From the NCBI GenBank assembly GCA_019235885.1, contig JAFAKB010000080.1:114302-178301 (forward strand): a stretch of DNA of 64,000 nucleotides, read 5' to 3'. Both the position numbers and the translations under genes were made by a program. Below, in pieces: positions 55,607-64,000 of this stretch (position 1 is its first letter; each line of letters opens with the position of its first letter). The DNA is from Candidatus Eremiobacterota bacterium (GTDB lineage Bacteria; Vulcanimicrobiota; Vulcanimicrobiia; Vulcanimicrobiales; Vulcanimicrobiaceae). The notes under the pieces were generated by a model. It was not told where the DNA came from. It saw only the letters and a list, made by a program, of their open reading frames with translations, and ran no database searches.

Positions 55607-56351
55607 TCAGTCGACCTCGCGCGCGTTGAGGTCGACCAGCGCGCCGTTCACGCCGCTGCCGCGGTCGCTGGCCAGGAACGCGAGCGTGTCGGCGACTTCC
55701 TGCGGTGTCGCGGCGGCGGCGAAGTCCTCTGGGCTCAGATAGCCGCGCGCAGCGTCGGTCGCGACGCCGCCGAACCAGCGCGTTGGCGACGATTCCGTCG
55801 CCTTTGTGCTCGCGTGCAATCGCCTGCATCAGCACGTTGACGCCGGCTTTGGCGATCCCGAACAGTCCGCGTCCCGGCGCCGGCTGCTTCGACGAGCCCG
55901 CCGTCACGACGACCATGCGGCCGCGCGAGCGCGTGCCGGGGCGCGGCTGCTGCGCGAGCATCGCGCGCAGCGCCGGCAGCGCGAGGCTGTACGCGGTCTC
56001 GGTGAACGCAACGAGGTTCGTGCGCAGATCGTCGAGCGAAGAGTCGATCAGCCGGACGACGTGCCCGTCTCCGGCGAGGCTGACGAGCGCGTCGATGCGG
56101 CCGAACCGCTCGACGCACGCAGCGACCGCCGCGGCGGCCTGCGCCGAATCGGCGAGGTCGGCTGCGAACGGCATGGCCGCGGCGCGCTCGGTGTCGTCGA
56201 GCAGCGCGTCGATCGTCGCTTGCGCGCGTTCGGCCGAGCGCGAGACGACCAGCACGCGCGCGCCTTCGTGCACGAACGTGGCGAGCGTCGCGCCGCCGAC
56301 GCGGCCCGTCGCGCCGGCGAGAAGGACCGCGTCGCCGTCGAGCAGATGCAT
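55607..56351 (-). pseudogene. Frameshifted short-chain dehydrogenase
   Basis: The reading from ATG 56351 gives a normal SDR N-terminus (LLDGDAVLLAGATGRVGGAT) up to about GDGIVANALV. There the frame runs into an Arg-rich stretch. The expected continuation (GGVATDAARGYLSPEDF to the GSGVNGALVDLNA end) is present in another frame and stops at 55607. One base is apparently lost near 55775. It overlaps the tag stop in a TGATG at its start, suggesting the two were once coupled. It may be a real pseudogene or a sequencing error. Confidence 0.7.
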
Positions 56352-56944
56352 CAGCGCCCCGATACGCCGCGCGCGCGGCGCTTCCCCGGCGGCGGCGCCA
56401 GATAGCAGGACGCCGCGTGGTCGTTGACGACGCCCGTCGCCTGCAAGAACGCGTAGCAGATCGTCGAGCCGACGAAGCCGAAGCCGCGCTTGCGCAAGTC
56501 CTTGCTGAGCGCGTCGGAGAGCTCCGTGCGCGCCGGAACGTCCGCCGACGTGCGCGGGCGGTTGACGACCGGTTCGCCGCGGACGAAGCTCCACAGGTAG
56601 GCATCGAACGAGCCGTGCTCGCGCTGCACGCCGAGGAACGCCTGCGCGTTGCGCACCGACCATTCGATCTTCGCGCGGTTGCGAATGATGCGCTCGTCGG
56701 AGAGCAACTTGGCGATCTCGCGCTGGCCGAAACGCGCGACCTTCGCCGGAACGAAGTCGCGGTACGCGCGCCGATAGCCGTCGCGCCGGTGCAGGATCGT
56801 CGACCACGACAGTCCGGCCTGCGCACCTTCCAGCACGATGAATTCGAAGAGGGCCCGATCGTCGTGCTGCGGCCGGCCCCACTCGCGGTCGTGGTACTCG
56901 ATCATCGCCGGATCGGTGCCGGCCCAGGCGCAGCGCGTCGGCAT
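56351..56944 (-). CDS. tag: DNA-3-methyladenine glycosylase I
   Basis: This 197-aa enzyme removes 3-methyladenine from DNA. The N-terminus has RCAWAGTDPAMIEYHDREWG with the usual CxW and YHDxEWG blocks, followed by LEGAQAGLSWSTIL. The C-terminal part contains GFGFVGSTICYAFLQATGVV and NDHAASC, where the conserved His and Cys help bind a metal. It acts in base excision repair. The stop overlaps the SDR start in TGATG. Confidence 0.88.
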   Translation of the reverse strand: MPTRCAWAGTDPAMIEYHDREWGRPQHDDRALFEFIVLEGAQAGLSWSTILHRRDGYRRAYRDFVPAKVARFGQREIAKLLSDERIIRNRAKIEWSVRNAQAFLGVQREHGSFDAYLWSFVRGEPVVNRPRTSADVPARTELSDALSKDLRKRGFGFVGSTICYAFLQATGVVNDHAASCYLAPPPGKRRARGVSGR

Positions 56945-57010
56945 TCTTCAGAGTTCTTTCATGGTTCCGGCCTAGCTTGGGACCCTCTTCAACTCCATGA
57001 GGGCACAGCG

Positions 57011-58210
57011 ATGACGTCTGGTTTCGCGCGAAGCGCAGGCTTGTTCGCGGCTGCGGCCGCGCTGCTCGTGTTCGCGGGCTGCGGCGGGGGCGGCGGCGGC
57101 TCGGCGCCGGTTCCGCAGGCGATGCAGTCCGCGCAGGCCGGCGACACCACGATGATGACCCAGGTGCGCGTCCCCGCCGGGATGCAGTCGATGGACGCCG
57201 ACTTCAACGACGAGCACGAGGACGGCGGCGCCGTCCTGCCGCGGCTCGTGAAGCAGACGACGATCGGCTCGACGGTCGACCCGCTCAACGGCGATCAGAA
57301 CCCGTACGGTCTGGACGTCGCGCCGGTGAGCGCGGGGCTGCTGCACAAGGGGGATCTCGTCGTCTGCAACTTCAACGACGCGGCGAACGTGCAGGGGAAC
57401 GGCACGACGATCGTCGCGCTCTCGCCGCACGCCGGCGCGAATCCGGTGCACGTCGACCAGAACGCCGGGCTGCTCGGCTGCGACGCGCTCGCGCTCGGGC
57501 CGACCGACAACATCTGGACGGCCGACTTCGGCGCCAACGACAACGCGATCGTCTCGCCGAGCGGAACGTTCCTCACCGGGATCCCGGGCGGGCCGTGGCA
57601 CCATCCGTTCGGACAGGCGTTCTCGCCGCGCAACGGTCCGTTCGGCAACGGCGCGTTCTACGTGAGCAATGCCGGCGACGGCAGCATCGTGCGCGTCAAC
57701 TTGACGGCGCCCGGGTTCACCTTCGACGTGATCGCGACGGGGTTCGCGGTGAACGGCGGCGCGCCCGGCAGCATCCTCGGACCTTCGGGGCTCGAGTACG
57801 ACGCGCAGCACGACCGGCTGTGGATCGTCGACGGCGCCGACAACAGCCTCACGGCGCTGCAGTTCGTCTCGTTCATCCCGGCCGGCGGCGTCGTCGCGCA
57901 CCCGAACGGAACGTTCACCGGCCCGGCGCGGAAGCTCGCGCACCGCGTCTTCCACGGCGCGCCGCTGAACGGGCCGATCAGCGCCGCGCTGCTGCCCGGC
58001 GGCCACCTCGCGCTCGGAAACACGCTGGACCCGAACGGCACGAACCTGATCGTCGAGATCACGCCGCGCGGCCGCGTCGTCGCGACGAAGAACGTCGATG
58101 CCGGCAACGGCGCCGCGATCTTCGGCATGGTCGCTACCGGCAACGACGACAACGTCAAGCTGTACTACAACAACGACAACGACAACACGCTGCGCGTGCT
58201 GACGCGTTAG
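57011..58210 (+). CDS. Lipoprotein with NHL/beta-propeller-like repeats
   Basis: This 399-aa protein begins with a lipoprotein signal ending in FAGC (Cys23), followed by a Gly-rich linker. The mature part has short repeats such as NPYGLDVAPV, GLEYDAQHDRLWIVDG and ALLPGGHLALGNT, typical of beta-propeller-like proteins that read out sequential blades. It is probably surface-attached; binding partner and function are unknown. ATG 57011 is in the correct frame with a lipobox about 20 residues in. Confidence 0.75.
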   Translation: MTSGFARSAGLFAAAAALLVFAGCGGGGGGSAPVPQAMQSAQAGDTTMMTQVRVPAGMQSMDADFNDEHEDGGAVLPRLVKQTTIGSTVDPLNGDQNPYGLDVAPVSAGLLHKGDLVVCNFNDAANVQGNGTTIVALSPHAGANPVHVDQNAGLLGCDALALGPTDNIWTADFGANDNAIVSPSGTFLTGIPGGPWHHPFGQAFSPRNGPFGNGAFYVSNAGDGSIVRVNLTAPGFTFDVIATGFAVNGGAPGSILGPSGLEYDAQHDRLWIVDGADNSLTALQFVSFIPAGGVVAHPNGTFTGPARKLAHRVFHGAPLNGPISAALLPGGHLALGNTLDPNGTNLIVEITPRGRVVATKNVDAGNGAAIFGMVATGNDDNVKLYYNNDNDNTLRVLTR

Positions 58211-58228
58211 CCCCCGCCTCGGACGCGC

Positions 58229-58870
58229 TCAGGCCCGTTCGGGTGGCGGGCCGGCACGGCGGTACGCGCGCTCGTCGTCGAGCAGCGCCTTCGCGAGCGG
58301 CAGGACGGCCTCGGCCTGCCACACGCCTTGCAGCACCGCGCGGTCGCCGTTGTCGTTGACCAGCTCCCAGCTCGGCCGCTCCGCGCAGCCCATCGATGCG
58401 AGCCGTTCGTTCGCAGCGTGCAGCGATGCCACGACGGCGTCGCTGCGCATTCGCTCGCGCAGCGCATCGTCCGCGACGCCGGTGAACTTGGCGACGACGC
58501 GCACCGCCTCGCTTTCACGCCCCAGCAACAGGCCGTCGACCATTGCGGCGCGCGAGACGCGCCGCCCGAGCACGACCGGATTCGCCCCGTATGTCACGCC
58601 CGCCGCGACGGCCGCGTTCGCGTGCCAGGTCGTCGTCTGTTCGTTCTCGCACCAGGCGGAATCGAGCTCGCGCCCGTACGCGAGCGACCCGCGCGTGTAG
58701 AACCACGACTCCAACGCGTTGCTGAACCCCACCGCCGCGCCGTCGGCGACCGGCGCGAAGAGCACCTCCAGCTCGACGTCGTCGGCGAGCATCGCGCGCA
58801 GCGCGTCGAGCGCCGGCTGCGCCGCGAGGCACCAGTGAGAGAGGACGTCGACGAATGCGGTGACTTTCAT
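58229..58870 (-). CDS. DsbA-like thioredoxin-fold protein without a CxxC motif
   Basis: This 213-aa protein starts with VTAFVDVLSHWCLAAQPAL, a DsbA/FrnE-style opening strand and helix. The active site reads SHWCLAA rather than CPxC, so disulfide exchange by the usual route is unlikely. Later blocks (AVGFSNALESWFYTRG, LGRRVSRAAMVDGLLLG) fit the inserted helical domain of the family. It may be a glutathione- or bacilliredoxin-type single-Cys oxidoreductase or a non-redox member. It is divergent from the carbonic anhydrase gene. Confidence 0.6.
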   Translation of the reverse strand: MKVTAFVDVLSHWCLAAQPALDALRAMLADDVELEVLFAPVADGAAVGFSNALESWFYTRGSLAYGRELDSAWCENEQTTTWHANAAVAAGVTYGANPVVLGRRVSRAAMVDGLLLGRESEAVRVVAKFTGVADDALRERMRSDAVVASLHAANERLASMGCAERPSWELVNDNGDRAVLQGVWQAEAVLPLAKALLDDERAYRRAGPPPERA

Positions 58871-58975
58871 GCACGGCGTTTCGCCGCATCCACCGGCCGC
58901 TCCGCGGAGCCAGTTTGCGCGCGCGAAAGGAGCCACTCCACCGCTCCGGTAACGACTTCTCTAAGGGGGACGAAC

Positions 58976-59623
58976 ATGGCGCAAGACCAGGATGCCGGCA
59001 TTGAGTCAGCAGCGGTCTCGGAACTTTCGCACGACGATCCGTCGGCGCCGCCGCGCGGAACACCGGACGAGGCGCTGAAATACCTGTGCGCCGGCAACGC
59101 GCGCTTCATCAAGGGCGGGCTGCGCGAGCGGCCGCGTCCGTCGGCCGCGGAGCCGCAGCGGCCGTGGGCGGCGCTGCTGACGTGCGCCGACACGCGAGTC
59201 GGGCCGGAGATCGTCTTCGACACCGGCTTCGGCGACGTGTTCGTCTGCCGCACCGCGGGGAACATCGCCGACGCCGACGTGACCGGCTCGATCGAGTACT
59301 CAGTCTGGAAGTTCTACGCACCGCTGGTCGTCGTCGTCGGACACAGCGGGTGCGGCGCATGCGACGCCGCGGTCGCCACCTTCGACGGCGGCCCGCTTCC
59401 GCCGGCGAGCATCGTCTCGGTCGTCGGCACGATCATGCCCGCGGTGAGCCGCATACGGCAGAGCGCCCCCGACCGGATGCGCCGCGTCATCGAAGAGAAC
59501 GCGCGCCTGACGGCCGCCGCGCTCGCCGCCGGCCCGATCCTCGCGCCGGCGATCGCCGCCGGCAAGCTTCGCGTCACCTGGGCATATCACGAGCTCGCGA
59601 CCGGCGTCGTGACGATTCACTAA
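58976..59623 (+). CDS. Beta-carbonic anhydrase
   Basis: This 215-aa zinc enzyme interconverts CO2 and bicarbonate. The zinc ligands and Asp-Arg pair are in LTCADTRVGP (Cys, Asp, Arg) and GHSGCGACDAA (His, Cys). A flexible acidic N-terminus of about 30 residues precedes the fold. AAGGGGGA lies just before ATG 58976. A longer upstream frame overlaps the divergent DsbA-like gene and is not used. Confidence 0.87.
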   Translation: MAQDQDAGIESAAVSELSHDDPSAPPRGTPDEALKYLCAGNARFIKGGLRERPRPSAAEPQRPWAALLTCADTRVGPEIVFDTGFGDVFVCRTAGNIADADVTGSIEYSVWKFYAPLVVVVGHSGCGACDAAVATFDGGPLPPASIVSVVGTIMPAVSRIRQSAPDRMRRVIEENARLTAAALAAGPILAPAIAAGKLRVTWAYHELATGVVTIH

Positions 59624-59637
59624 AGCCGGTTCGCGCG

Positions 59638-59997
59638 TCAGTGCGTGCAGGTGGCGAGGTGGCCGTACGCGGCCATCGGGTAACTGCACGGCCACGGCAC
59701 GAGGACCACGAGCAGCGCGCCGATGGCCATCCCTCGCAGGAAGCCGGCGCCGAAGCCGCGCGATTTGTTGCGGAAGAACATGTACCACGCAAGCGCTCCG
59801 GAGAGCAGCGCGATGACGAGCAACACGCCGCTTTCGCCGTATGCTTGCGCGCACGGAACCTTGTCCGAGCCCGGACCGAAAAGGAGCGCGGCGAAGCCGA
59901 CGATCGAGACGACGGCGCCGACGACCATCGTGACGATCGCGCCGACGGCGAATCCCGCGGTGGCGTTCTCCCGTTGCGGCGGTCCGGGCGGAGTCAC
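59638..59997 (-). CDS. Small membrane protein of the Lgt-like/radical SAM operon
   Basis: This 119-aa protein has three or four hydrophobic segments (TMVVGAVVSIVGFAALLF, VLLVIALLSGALAWYMFF, GMAIGALLVVLVPW). Several Cys lie near the ends (PCAQAYG, PWPCSYP, ATCTH). I do not recognise the family. Its GTG start overlaps the radical SAM stop by 4 nt (GTGA), so it belongs to that operon and may anchor or feed the enzyme at the membrane. Confidence 0.6.
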   Translation of the reverse strand: MTPPGPPQRENATAGFAVGAIVTMVVGAVVSIVGFAALLFGPGSDKVPCAQAYGESGVLLVIALLSGALAWYMFFRNKSRGFGAGFLRGMAIGALLVVLVPWPCSYPMAAYGHLATCTH

Positions 59998-61499
59998 GCG
60001 AGCGCGGCCCGCGTGACGGTGCCACCCAGCGTGCGGGCGCGGACCTTCGGGAAGAGGCGCGCCGCGCAGAACGGCATGCGCACGACGTCGTTTCCGGCGC
60101 CCGCGACGTGGACGCAGCACTGCTCGAGCCGCTCGGTGATCAGCGTGTTCGCGTCCATGAAGTGCTTGATCGTCACGCGCTTCACGCGCTCGCCGACGAA
60201 GCGCGCCGAGGCGCCCGGCACGAACGCCAGCTTCAGCATCTCGCCGAACCCGCCGACGTCGCACGCCGTGCAGATCGTCTTCAAGTGCGCAACGAGCTCG
60301 GGGCGCGAGAGCGTCATCGACTCCGACATGACCCCGCCGAGCGCGGCCCGGACCTGCGCCAGCGACTCCGTGAACGCGATCGAGTTTCCGAAGACGCTCA
60401 AGCTGCGCTTGAGACCGTCTTCGCCGACGATCGCCGCCAGCGAGCGAAACGTCCGTTGATTGTCGGCAAGGAAGTAGCCGATCGAGCAGCAGTCGGGATG
60501 ACTGCACGGCAGCGCGATGAGGTCGCGCGCCTTGACGCGGCCCGCGGTCTGCTTCTCGATGCGGCGCAGCACGCCCGTGGTGGTGACGCGCCGCATCGGA
60601 TCGACGTGCGGGGCGCGGCCGGAGGCGAAGACCGGCTGGAACATGACGCCGCCGACGTAGGGTGTGGCGAACGCCGTGTCGAGAATCGCGCCGACCTCGC
60701 CGGCGTTCACCTCCGCGACCGTCGCGACCAGCGTGGTGAACACGCGCGCCTGCGAAAGCCGCTCGATCGCGCGGCGTTTTGTCGCGCGCAGGTCGGTGCC
60801 GCGCAGCGCGTGGTGCGTCTCTTCGCGCGTGCCGTCGTACTGGAGATATACCTCGACGCGATCGCGCAGGCGGGCCAGCGCCGACAGAAACCCGTCGTCG
60901 TTCGCGATCCGCACGCCGTTCGTGTTCAGGAGGATGCGGGTCACGGCGAGCGGGGCGAGCGCGTCCAGAATCGCGATGATCTCCGGGTGAACCGACGGCT
61001 CGCCGCCGCTGATCATCACGACGTCGAGCCGGCCGTCTTCGCGCACGATTGCCGTCTCGACCGCGTGGGCGACTTCGCGCAGCGGCAGATACTGCGACGC
61101 TGCCGGGCTCGACGAGGTGAAGCACGCCGGGCAGCTAAGGTTGCACTGCGTCGTCACGTCGAGCAGAAAGACGCACGAGTGTTGCTGGTGCGAAGGCCCG
61201 AGCCCGTACTCGTAGCCGAGCGGAAGCGGAAAGATCTCCTGCGTGTCCGGATTGATCTGCCGCGTCGGCACGCGCCACTGCTGCAGATAGCGCCACAGCT
61301 CCGCGTCCTCTTCGTACAGCGACCACACTTCGCCGTGCCCGCGCCGGCACCAGCGCCGCAGGTAGATCGCGCCGTCGCGCTCGACGAGGTGACCGTCCAG
61401 AACGTCGGTCGGCCACTCCGGATCGAAGCCCGGATCGTCGGCGAAACAGCGCGGGCACACCGCGCGCACGCTCTTCAGCAGAACATAGTCGTGCAGCAT
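59994..61499 (-). CDS. Radical SAM protein resembling archaeal tetraether synthase (Tes/MJ0619)
   Basis: This 501-aa enzyme has the radical SAM cluster motif C119NLSC123PAC126 and the SAM-binding MISGGEPSVH. An N-terminal Cys/His block (C15xxC18 and C51RRGH55) precedes the barrel. A further pair, HPDCCSIGYFLAD, follows the barrel; such extra cluster or zinc sites mark the Tes/MJ0619 group. Those enzymes join two lipid chains to make membrane-spanning tetraethers in archaea, and bacterial relatives exist. It lies behind an Lgt-like gene in a TGATG overlap, so a lipid substrate is a reasonable inference. Other peptide or lipid modification cannot be ruled out. Confidence 0.7.
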   Translation of the reverse strand: MLHDYVLLKSVRAVCPRCFADDPGFDPEWPTDVLDGHLVERDGAIYLRRWCRRGHGEVWSLYEEDAELWRYLQQWRVPTRQINPDTQEIFPLPLGYEYGLGPSHQQHSCVFLLDVTTQCNLSCPACFTSSSPAASQYLPLREVAHAVETAIVREDGRLDVVMISGGEPSVHPEIIAILDALAPLAVTRILLNTNGVRIANDDGFLSALARLRDRVEVYLQYDGTREETHHALRGTDLRATKRRAIERLSQARVFTTLVATVAEVNAGEVGAILDTAFATPYVGGVMFQPVFASGRAPHVDPMRRVTTTGVLRRIEKQTAGRVKARDLIALPCSHPDCCSIGYFLADNQRTFRSLAAIVGEDGLKRSLSVFGNSIAFTESLAQVRAALGGVMSESMTLSRPELVAHLKTICTACDVGGFGEMLKLAFVPGASARFVGERVKRVTIKHFMDANTLITERLEQCCVHVAGAGNDVVRMPFCAARLFPKVRARTLGGTVTRAALA

Positions 61500-62182
61500 C
61501 AGGCGAAGGCGACCGAAGTCTTCAGCAACCCGCGCAGCTTCCAGACGAAGAAGATGAAGCCCGCGACACACGCATACTGCGCCAGGCTGAACCCGCCGTA
61601 CGCCGGCACTTCGCGGTAGAACTCGATCAGAAAGCGCAGCGCGCAGAACAGCGCGCCCTGCACGAAGAAGATCCCGCCTTCCGGTAGCACGCGGCGCCGG
61701 TCGAGCATAGTGATGACCGCCAGCGTCAGCAGCGCCGCGAGCGCGCTGTACAGCTGCGTCGGATGCCGCAGCTCGCCGTGATCGTGCACCGCCCACGGCA
61801 CGCTCGCAAGCTTCCCGTAGCAGCACCCCGCGATGAAGCACCCGACCCGCCCGATCGCCTCCCCGCCCGCGATCGCAAACGCGAACGCATCCCCGGTCGG
61901 TCGCCGAATCCCAAGCTCGCGCTTCGCAAAGTTGATCGCGATCCAACCGCCCGCAATCCCACCGAGGATGGTCTTGCCCGGCTCCCCGCCGATGGCCAAC
62001 TGCAGGACACTAGCGCCGACGAGCCCGCCGATCAGCGCCGCGACAGCCAGCTTCCGAACATCGCCCTCAGCAAACCCACGCCGCCGCGCCGCCCACACGA
62101 ACAGCGCGAGCCCCGCGCCATACGCGACGACATACGCGAGCGCGGAGAGCCCGAGCCGAAGACCGACCGGCAGAGCATCCAC
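61499..62182 (-). CDS. Lgt-like (prolipoprotein diacylglyceryl transferase family) membrane protein
   Basis: This 227-aa protein has about seven hydrophobic segments and an Lgt-type core: GEAIGRVGCFIAGCCYG, PWAV, and HPTQLYSALAAL. In canonical Lgt the first motif has Asn/Glu rather than Cys at the corresponding positions, so this is a divergent member. Canonical Lgt transfers diacylglycerol to lipoprotein Cys. Its stop overlaps the radical SAM start (TGATG). The GTG at 62182 is chosen because longer frames run into the divergent secreted-protein gene; the start is uncertain. Confidence 0.65.
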   Translation of the reverse strand: MDALPVGLRLGLSALAYVVAYGAGLALFVWAARRRGFAEGDVRKLAVAALIGGLVGASVLQLAIGGEPGKTILGGIAGGWIAINFAKRELGIRRPTGDAFAFAIAGGEAIGRVGCFIAGCCYGKLASVPWAVHDHGELRHPTQLYSALAALLTLAVITMLDRRRVLPEGGIFFVQGALFCALRFLIEFYREVPAYGGFSLAQYACVAGFIFFVWKLRGLLKTSVAFA

Positions 62183-62270
62183 GGCCCGACGGTTCTGCGC
62201 GGGCGGTAGAAATGCCTTATCGGGCAAGCGCGGAGCGGTCTCGAAGCCCGAGCGAACGAAAGCCGCCGTC

Positions 62271-62870
62271 GTGCGCCGTATCGCCCTCGTCCTCATCGTC
62301 CTTGCTGCTTTCGCGATGGTGCCTGCGACGGCGTTCGCGTCGTGCGAGCCGGGTAGTCGGCTCGAAGCGAGCGACATCGTTGGGATCGAGGTGCTCCGCG
62401 ATGAGTTTCCGAGGGCAAACGGCACACAGTACCGGCTTGACGTGCACGAGAACGCCCGCTACGACCAGGTCGCGCGCAAGCTGCTGTACCTCACGACTGC
62501 TACGCTGCGGACAAACTCCGCCCAGCCGTTGCCGCGCGGGTCGTACGTTCTCGACGGCGACGGTGCCGCGCTCTTGGCGAAGCTCGCGAACGAGCTACAA
62601 CGCGAGGACTTCTTTTCGATGCGGCTCACGCCGACAGAGCAGATGTACATCGATGGTCCGATCTACTCCGTCATCGTGACCCGCTGCGGGGTGCGAACGG
62701 CGATCACGACGGTTCCCGAACCGCAGTGGCTGAGTTTGGGCGACGTAAACGGCCGCCGGTTCTTCGCCCTCGTCGACCGCCTCACGCAGCTCATGTCACG
62801 CGAACGCTGGATACGCGTCCCGGACCCCACGCCAAGTCCGTCCCCCGCCCCTTCGACAAGCTCAAGGTGA
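62271..62870 (+). CDS. Secreted protein of unknown function
   Basis: This 199-aa protein has a signal peptide (RRIALVLIVLAAFAMVPATA, about residues 2-24), a mature domain of mixed strands and helices (YVLDGDGAALLAKLANELQR), and a Pro/Ser-rich C-terminal tail. The alternating pattern recalls small periplasmic DUF proteins, but I cannot place it. The GTG start at 62271 is divergent from the Lgt-like gene. The terminator hairpin downstream (62918-62941) could also serve this gene. Confidence 0.6.
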   Translation: MRRIALVLIVLAAFAMVPATAFASCEPGSRLEASDIVGIEVLRDEFPRANGTQYRLDVHENARYDQVARKLLYLTTATLRTNSAQPLPRGSYVLDGDGAALLAKLANELQREDFFSMRLTPTEQMYIDGPIYSVIVTRCGVRTAITTVPEPQWLSLGDVNGRRFFALVDRLTQLMSRERWIRVPDPTPSPSPAPSTSSR

Positions 62871-62917
62871 CACGACAAGGCCCCAGTGAATCGCGCGCCC
62901 GCGCGACGGATAACAAA

Positions 62918-62941
62918 AGCCCCGGGACTGCGCCCGGGGCT
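62918..62941 (-). terminator. Rho-independent terminator of groEL
   Basis: AGCCCCGGG (62918-62926) and CCCGGGGCT (62933-62941) form a perfect 9-bp stem with a 6-nt loop. Read on the minus strand the hairpin is followed by TTTTGTTATC, a good terminator for groEL, which ends 33 bp before it. On the plus strand it is followed by CTTTC, so it may also serve the secreted-protein gene ending at 62870. Confidence 0.75.
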
Positions 62942-62973
62942 CTTTCGACGTAGTTCTCCGCTCGGGGCGAAGA

Positions 62974-64000
62974 TTACATCATGTCGTAGCCGCCCATGCC
63001 GCCGCCGCCGGCGGGCATGGCATCCTTCTTGGGCTCCGGCTTGTCGGCGATCAGCGTCTCGGTCGTGAGGACCAGGGCGCCGATCGAGGCGGCGTTTTGG
63101 AGCGCCGAGCGGGTCACCTTGAACGGCTCGACGATGCCGGCCTTGACCATGTCGACGAGCTCGCCGCTCATCGCGTCGAAGCCTTCGCCGGGCTTGGCGT
63201 TCTTCACGCGGTTCACCTCGACGCTGCCTTCGAAGCCGGCGTTCTCCGCGATCTGGCGGAGCGGCTCTTCGAGCGCGCGCAGGATGATGCCGACGCCGAT
63301 TTTCTCGTCCGCGTTCTCGGTCTTGTTGGACGTCTCTTGGAGCGCCTTGACCGCGTGCACCAGCGAGCTGCCGCCGCCGGGGATCATGCCCTCCTGGACC
63401 GCCGCGCGGGTCGCGCTCAGCGCGTCCTCGATGCGGTGCTTCTTTTCCTTGAGCTCGGTCTCGGTGGCCGCGCCGACCTGGATCACCGCGACGCCGCCCG
63501 AGAGCTTCGCCAGGCGCTCCTGGAGCTTCTCGCGGTCGAAGTCGCTGTCGGTCTCCTCGATCTGCCGCTTGATCATCTCGATGCGGCCCTTGATCGCTTC
63601 CGGCTTGCCCTTGCCGTCGACGATCGTGGTCTCTTCCTTCGTGACCTTGACCGTCTTGGCCTGACCGAGCAGGTCGGGCGTGACCTTGTCGAGTTTGAGA
63701 CCCAGCTCTTCGGAGACGACCGTCGCGCCGGTGAGGGTCGCGATGTCCTTGAGCATCTCCTTACGGCGATCGCCGAAGCCCGGCGCCTTGACGGCGACGG
63801 TCGTGAACGTGCCGCGCAGTTTGTTGACGACGAGCGTTGCGAGCGCTTCGCCTTCGACGTCTTCCGCGATGATGAGGAGCGGCTTCTGAACCTGTACGAT
63901 CTTCTCGAGAAGCGGCAGGATGTCGGCAATTGCCGTGATCTTGCGCTCGGTGATGAGAAGGTAGGGATCGTTCAGCGTCGCTTCCATGCGCTCGGAATCC
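62974..64000 (-). CDS. groEL: Chaperonin GroEL, C-terminal part (5' end beyond the window)
   Basis: The window ends within this gene; the visible 342 or so residues cover the C-terminal two thirds. Apical-domain blocks ([34 protein letters not shown]) are followed by the intermediate and equatorial regions ([19 protein letters not shown]). The end is the Gly/Met-rich tail [11 protein letters not shown] typical of GroEL. It is an ATP-dependent folding cage. The frame continues past 64000 (residues [11 protein letters not shown] at the edge). Its terminator is at 62918-62941. Confidence 0.93.
   Translation of the reverse strand, partial: DSERMEATLNDPYLLITERKITAIADILPLLEKIVQVQKPLLIIAEDVEGEALATLVVNKLRGTFTTVAVKAPGFGDRRKEMLKDIATLTGATVVSEELGLKLDKVTPDLLGQAKTVKVTKEETTIVDGKGKPEAIKGRIEMIKRQIEETDSDFDREKLQERLAKLSGGVAVIQVGAATETELKEKKHRIEDALSATRAAVQEGMIPGGGSSLVHAVKALQETSNKTENADEKIGVGIILRALEEPLRQIAENAGFEGSVEVNRVKNAKPGEGFDAMSGELVDMVKAGIVEPFKVTRSALQNAASIGALVLTTETLIADKPEPKKDAMPAGGGGMGGYDMM

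Overview
The window is high-GC bacterial chromosome (about two thirds G+C by eye), densely packed, with many 1-4 nt start/stop overlaps. Lipoproteins, an O-antigen-ligase-like protein and the relic of an RND efflux pump suggest a diderm. A short YqzL-like peptide gene, BTAD/SARP regulators, fatty-acid oxidation genes and a UGA-containing selD point to a soil-type, selenocysteine-using lineage. My best guess is Eremiobacterota/Vulcanimicrobiota or a relative, but that is an impression and not shown by the sequence.

Layout. 1-3.2 kb: tail of an FtsW/RodA-type protein, an HTH/PIN toxin-antitoxin module with a frameshifted toxin, and an O-antigen-ligase/TPR protein without a convincing start. 3.2-8 kb: AraC regulator, aspartyl protease with PDZ, secreted-repeat lipoprotein, threonine synthase, small membrane protein. 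8-13 kb: rRNA/tRNA 2'-O-methyltransferase, a good promoter, a YqzL-like peptide, a hairpin, then pheS-pheT-cvpA. 13-21.3 kb: pyrophosphatase, dual-specificity-type phosphatase, and a fatty-acid degradation region (TetR, two acyl-CoA dehydrogenases, SDR, FadA, FadB). 21.4-28.4 kb: UdgX-type uracil-DNA glycosylase, UbiB-family kinase, and a five-gene branched-chain amino-acid ABC transporter on the minus strand.

28.5-38 kb: an ATPase with a nuclease-like C-terminus, a class V aminotransferase, then selD with an in-frame UGA (Sec19) and a bacterial SECIS-like hairpin. A flavin amine oxidase, DMT exporter, HExxH effector-like protease, decayed RND pump, amidohydrolase and M20 peptidase follow. 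37.9-45.8 kb, minus strand: a BTAD/SARP regulator heads five tightly spaced genes of unrecognised function. These are a charge-segregated repeat protein, a gluzincin-like HExxH protein, a three-repeat Ig-like protein and two mostly helical proteins. This is the strongest candidate for an undescribed system. 46-53.4 kb: a 92-aa unknown overlapping a tiny LuxR-type HTH, hsp20-lon, a Crp/Fnr regulator, and a 958-aa ATPase/BTAD regulator.

53.4-64 kb: secreted amidohydrolase, DUF4239 protein, frameshifted SDR, 3-methyladenine glycosylase, lipoprotein, DsbA-like protein and beta-carbonic anhydrase. Next is an Lgt-like / Tes-like radical SAM / small membrane protein operon that may act on membrane lipids. 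Last are a secreted unknown and the 3' part of groEL with its terminator.

No tRNA, rRNA, CRISPR array or intact insertion sequence was seen. No gene-free stretch exceeds 300 bases; the longest non-coding leader (8844-9172) carries the promoter, YqzL-like gene and hairpin listed.
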